Below, piece by piece: positions 19,607-20,421 of a DNA stretch of 20,421 nt. Made by a program: the position numbers and the translations under genes. The first letter of the stretch is position 1. Each line of letters begins with the position of its first letter. The notes beneath the pieces were generated by a model. The model searched no databases and was not told where the DNA came from. It saw nothing but the letters and a program-made list of their open reading frames with translations. The stretch lies in assembly GCA_036897625.1 (NCBI GenBank), contig JAYMTA010001357.1, forward strand, positions 1 through 20,421, read 5' to 3'. Source of the stretch: Pelargonium cotyledonis (lineage: Eukaryota; Streptophyta; Magnoliopsida; Geraniales; Geraniaceae).

Positions 19607-19634
19607 GCTACTGGACCAAAATTGGTCCAGTAGC
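19607..19634. repeat. Palindrome with perfect 13-bp arms
   Basis: GCTACTGGACCAA and its exact reverse complement TTGGTCCAGTAGC are separated by two bases. A third partial copy of the arm (CTCCAGTAGATGGG) lies just upstream at about 19589-19602. It is probably a transposon subterminal repeat or a cruciform-capable element. Confidence 0.85.
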
Positions 19635-20070
19635 AAAACAAAAATGACCAAATTGGCCCTCAACAGTACAAGAGAGAATGAGCCCAATGGCTCTTTTTCA
19701 AATTAATCGTGGTTTACATCATCAATGCTCTTACAAAATCCAACAAGAAACAATGCAAAAAATGCTAATACAAAATCAAAAAAAGCCAAACCAAATACTA
19801 ATCCGAGCGGATCTGGACTTTCGGAGCAGATCTGGGCTCATCGGACGGCAGTGGCGAACAGAGGAGAAGCGAGATCTTGAGGCAGTGGCTACGGATCTAG
19901 CGGCGGTGGAGCTGGAACAGTGGATGTGCAGTGGAGGCCGACCCGTGGCTGTGTTGTGGAGGCCAAAATGGCTCGCCGAGTTTGCCGGCGGTGGAGATCT
20001 GAAGTTGCCGGAAGAGGTGTCGTGGTGGAGCTGGACGGTGTCGGGCGCCGTGGCTTTCGCCAGCGGCGGC

Positions 20071-20072
<2 letters not shown>
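19635..20072. other. GC-rich low-complexity intergenic stretch
   Basis: The composition is rich in GGCGG/GGTGGAG motifs. It has an open plus-strand frame (19678-20157) that runs through the GA repeat as Arg-Glu dipeptides, so the frame is not evidence of a gene. The style is common inside plant non-autonomous DNA elements, and it may belong with the palindrome just upstream. Confidence 0.4.

Positions 20073-20115
<43 letters not shown>
20073..20115. repeat. (GA)n microsatellite
   Basis: An uninterrupted GA run of about 43 bp. Confidence 0.95.
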
Positions 20116-20119
<4 letters not shown>

Positions 20120-20214
20120 TGAAGTTTAGAAGAGAGAAAAGGATATTAAATACTTAAGAGAGAGAGTTCATCTAAAATGAAGTTTAGAAGAGAGAAAAGG
20201 ATATTAAATACTTA
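20116..20214. repeat. 41-bp perfect direct repeat, period 58 bp
   Basis: Two identical 41-bp copies (20116-20156 and 20174-20214), each starting AAAATGAAGTTTAGAAGAGA, are separated by a 17-bp GA-rich spacer. The first abuts the GA microsatellite. This is probably replication slippage and is recent. Confidence 0.95.
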
Positions 20215-20421
20215 GGGTTTAGGGATAGCTTAGGTTAGGTTAGTTTAACTTAGGTTAATATATTTATTTATTATTTTGATTTTTAGTTTCATTAATTTTA
20301 AAAAAAAAACTTAGGGTATATGATAATTAGATATGGTTAACCATTGTAAAGAAACGGTTAACCGTTTCATAACGCGTGAAAATGAGCACAAAAGCAACTT
20401 TTGGTTGTAAAAAACAGTCGA
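20215..20421. other. AT-rich end of window
   Basis: It contains TTAGGTTAGGTTAG-like runs near 20230-20256 and an imperfect short palindrome (AAAAGCAACTTTTGGTTG) near 20390-20407. No gene is recognised. Any element containing the palindrome at 19.6 kb could extend past the window edge. Confidence 0.4.

Noticed and set aside
19678-20157. 159-codon open frame with an Arg-Glu dipeptide run
   Set aside because: The frame is held open by a GA microsatellite and low-complexity GC-rich DNA. No domain is present and the tail is a duplicated 41-bp repeat.

Overview
The window looks like nuclear DNA of a flowering plant, probably a eudicot. One large intron-rich gene on the minus strand encodes a plant-type kinesin-4 of the FRA1/KIN4A group. 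The spaces between and inside its exons hold typical plant transposon debris: a Stowaway MITE, an RTE-type LINE, a hAT MITE and poly(A)-tailed retroinsertions. The species cannot be named from the sequence alone.

Layout. Positions 1-76 are a tRNA-Ser (anticodon CGA) on the plus strand, cut at its 5' end by the window edge. Positions 1035-13307 are the complete coding span of the kinesin on the minus strand. Its 25 exons, all with GT-AG introns, join into a 3,108-nt frame (1,035 residues) that carries the whole motor domain, a long coiled-coil stalk and the conserved tryptophan-rich C-terminus. Intron 7 holds an antisense decayed RTE LINE, intron 12 a tandem duplication of about 278 bp that copied the exon 13 splice acceptor, intron 22 a Stowaway MITE, and intron 6 a 30-bp alternating purine-pyrimidine tract.

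Upstream of the kinesin start (13308-14000) are CT-rich microsatellites on the transcribed strand, a possible short uORF and a perfect 36-bp tandem duplication. From 14.0 kb to the end I find no convincing host gene. The region contains a decayed RNase H-like fragment (about 14134-14576), a minus-strand poly(A) retroinsertion (14754-15574), an unassigned ORF-bearing stretch (15.6-16.3 kb), and an AT-rich stretch with a TATA-box-like, CT-rich, promoter-like segment (16.5-17.1 kb). These are followed by a 477-bp hAT MITE with a perfect 8-bp target duplication (17525-18001), a plus-strand poly(A) retroinsertion of about 1 kb with a 12-bp target duplication (18075-19084), a degenerate inverted repeat (19448-19567), a 28-bp near-perfect palindrome (19607-19634), and a GA-rich low-complexity region with a 41-bp direct repeat.

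The kinesin is the only protein-coding gene I can support, and the tRNA is the only RNA gene. I see no undescribed multi-gene system. The items most worth a second look are the duplicated splice acceptor in intron 12, the two short poly(A) retroinsertions whose families I cannot name, and the palindromic repeat unit near 19.4-19.6 kb.
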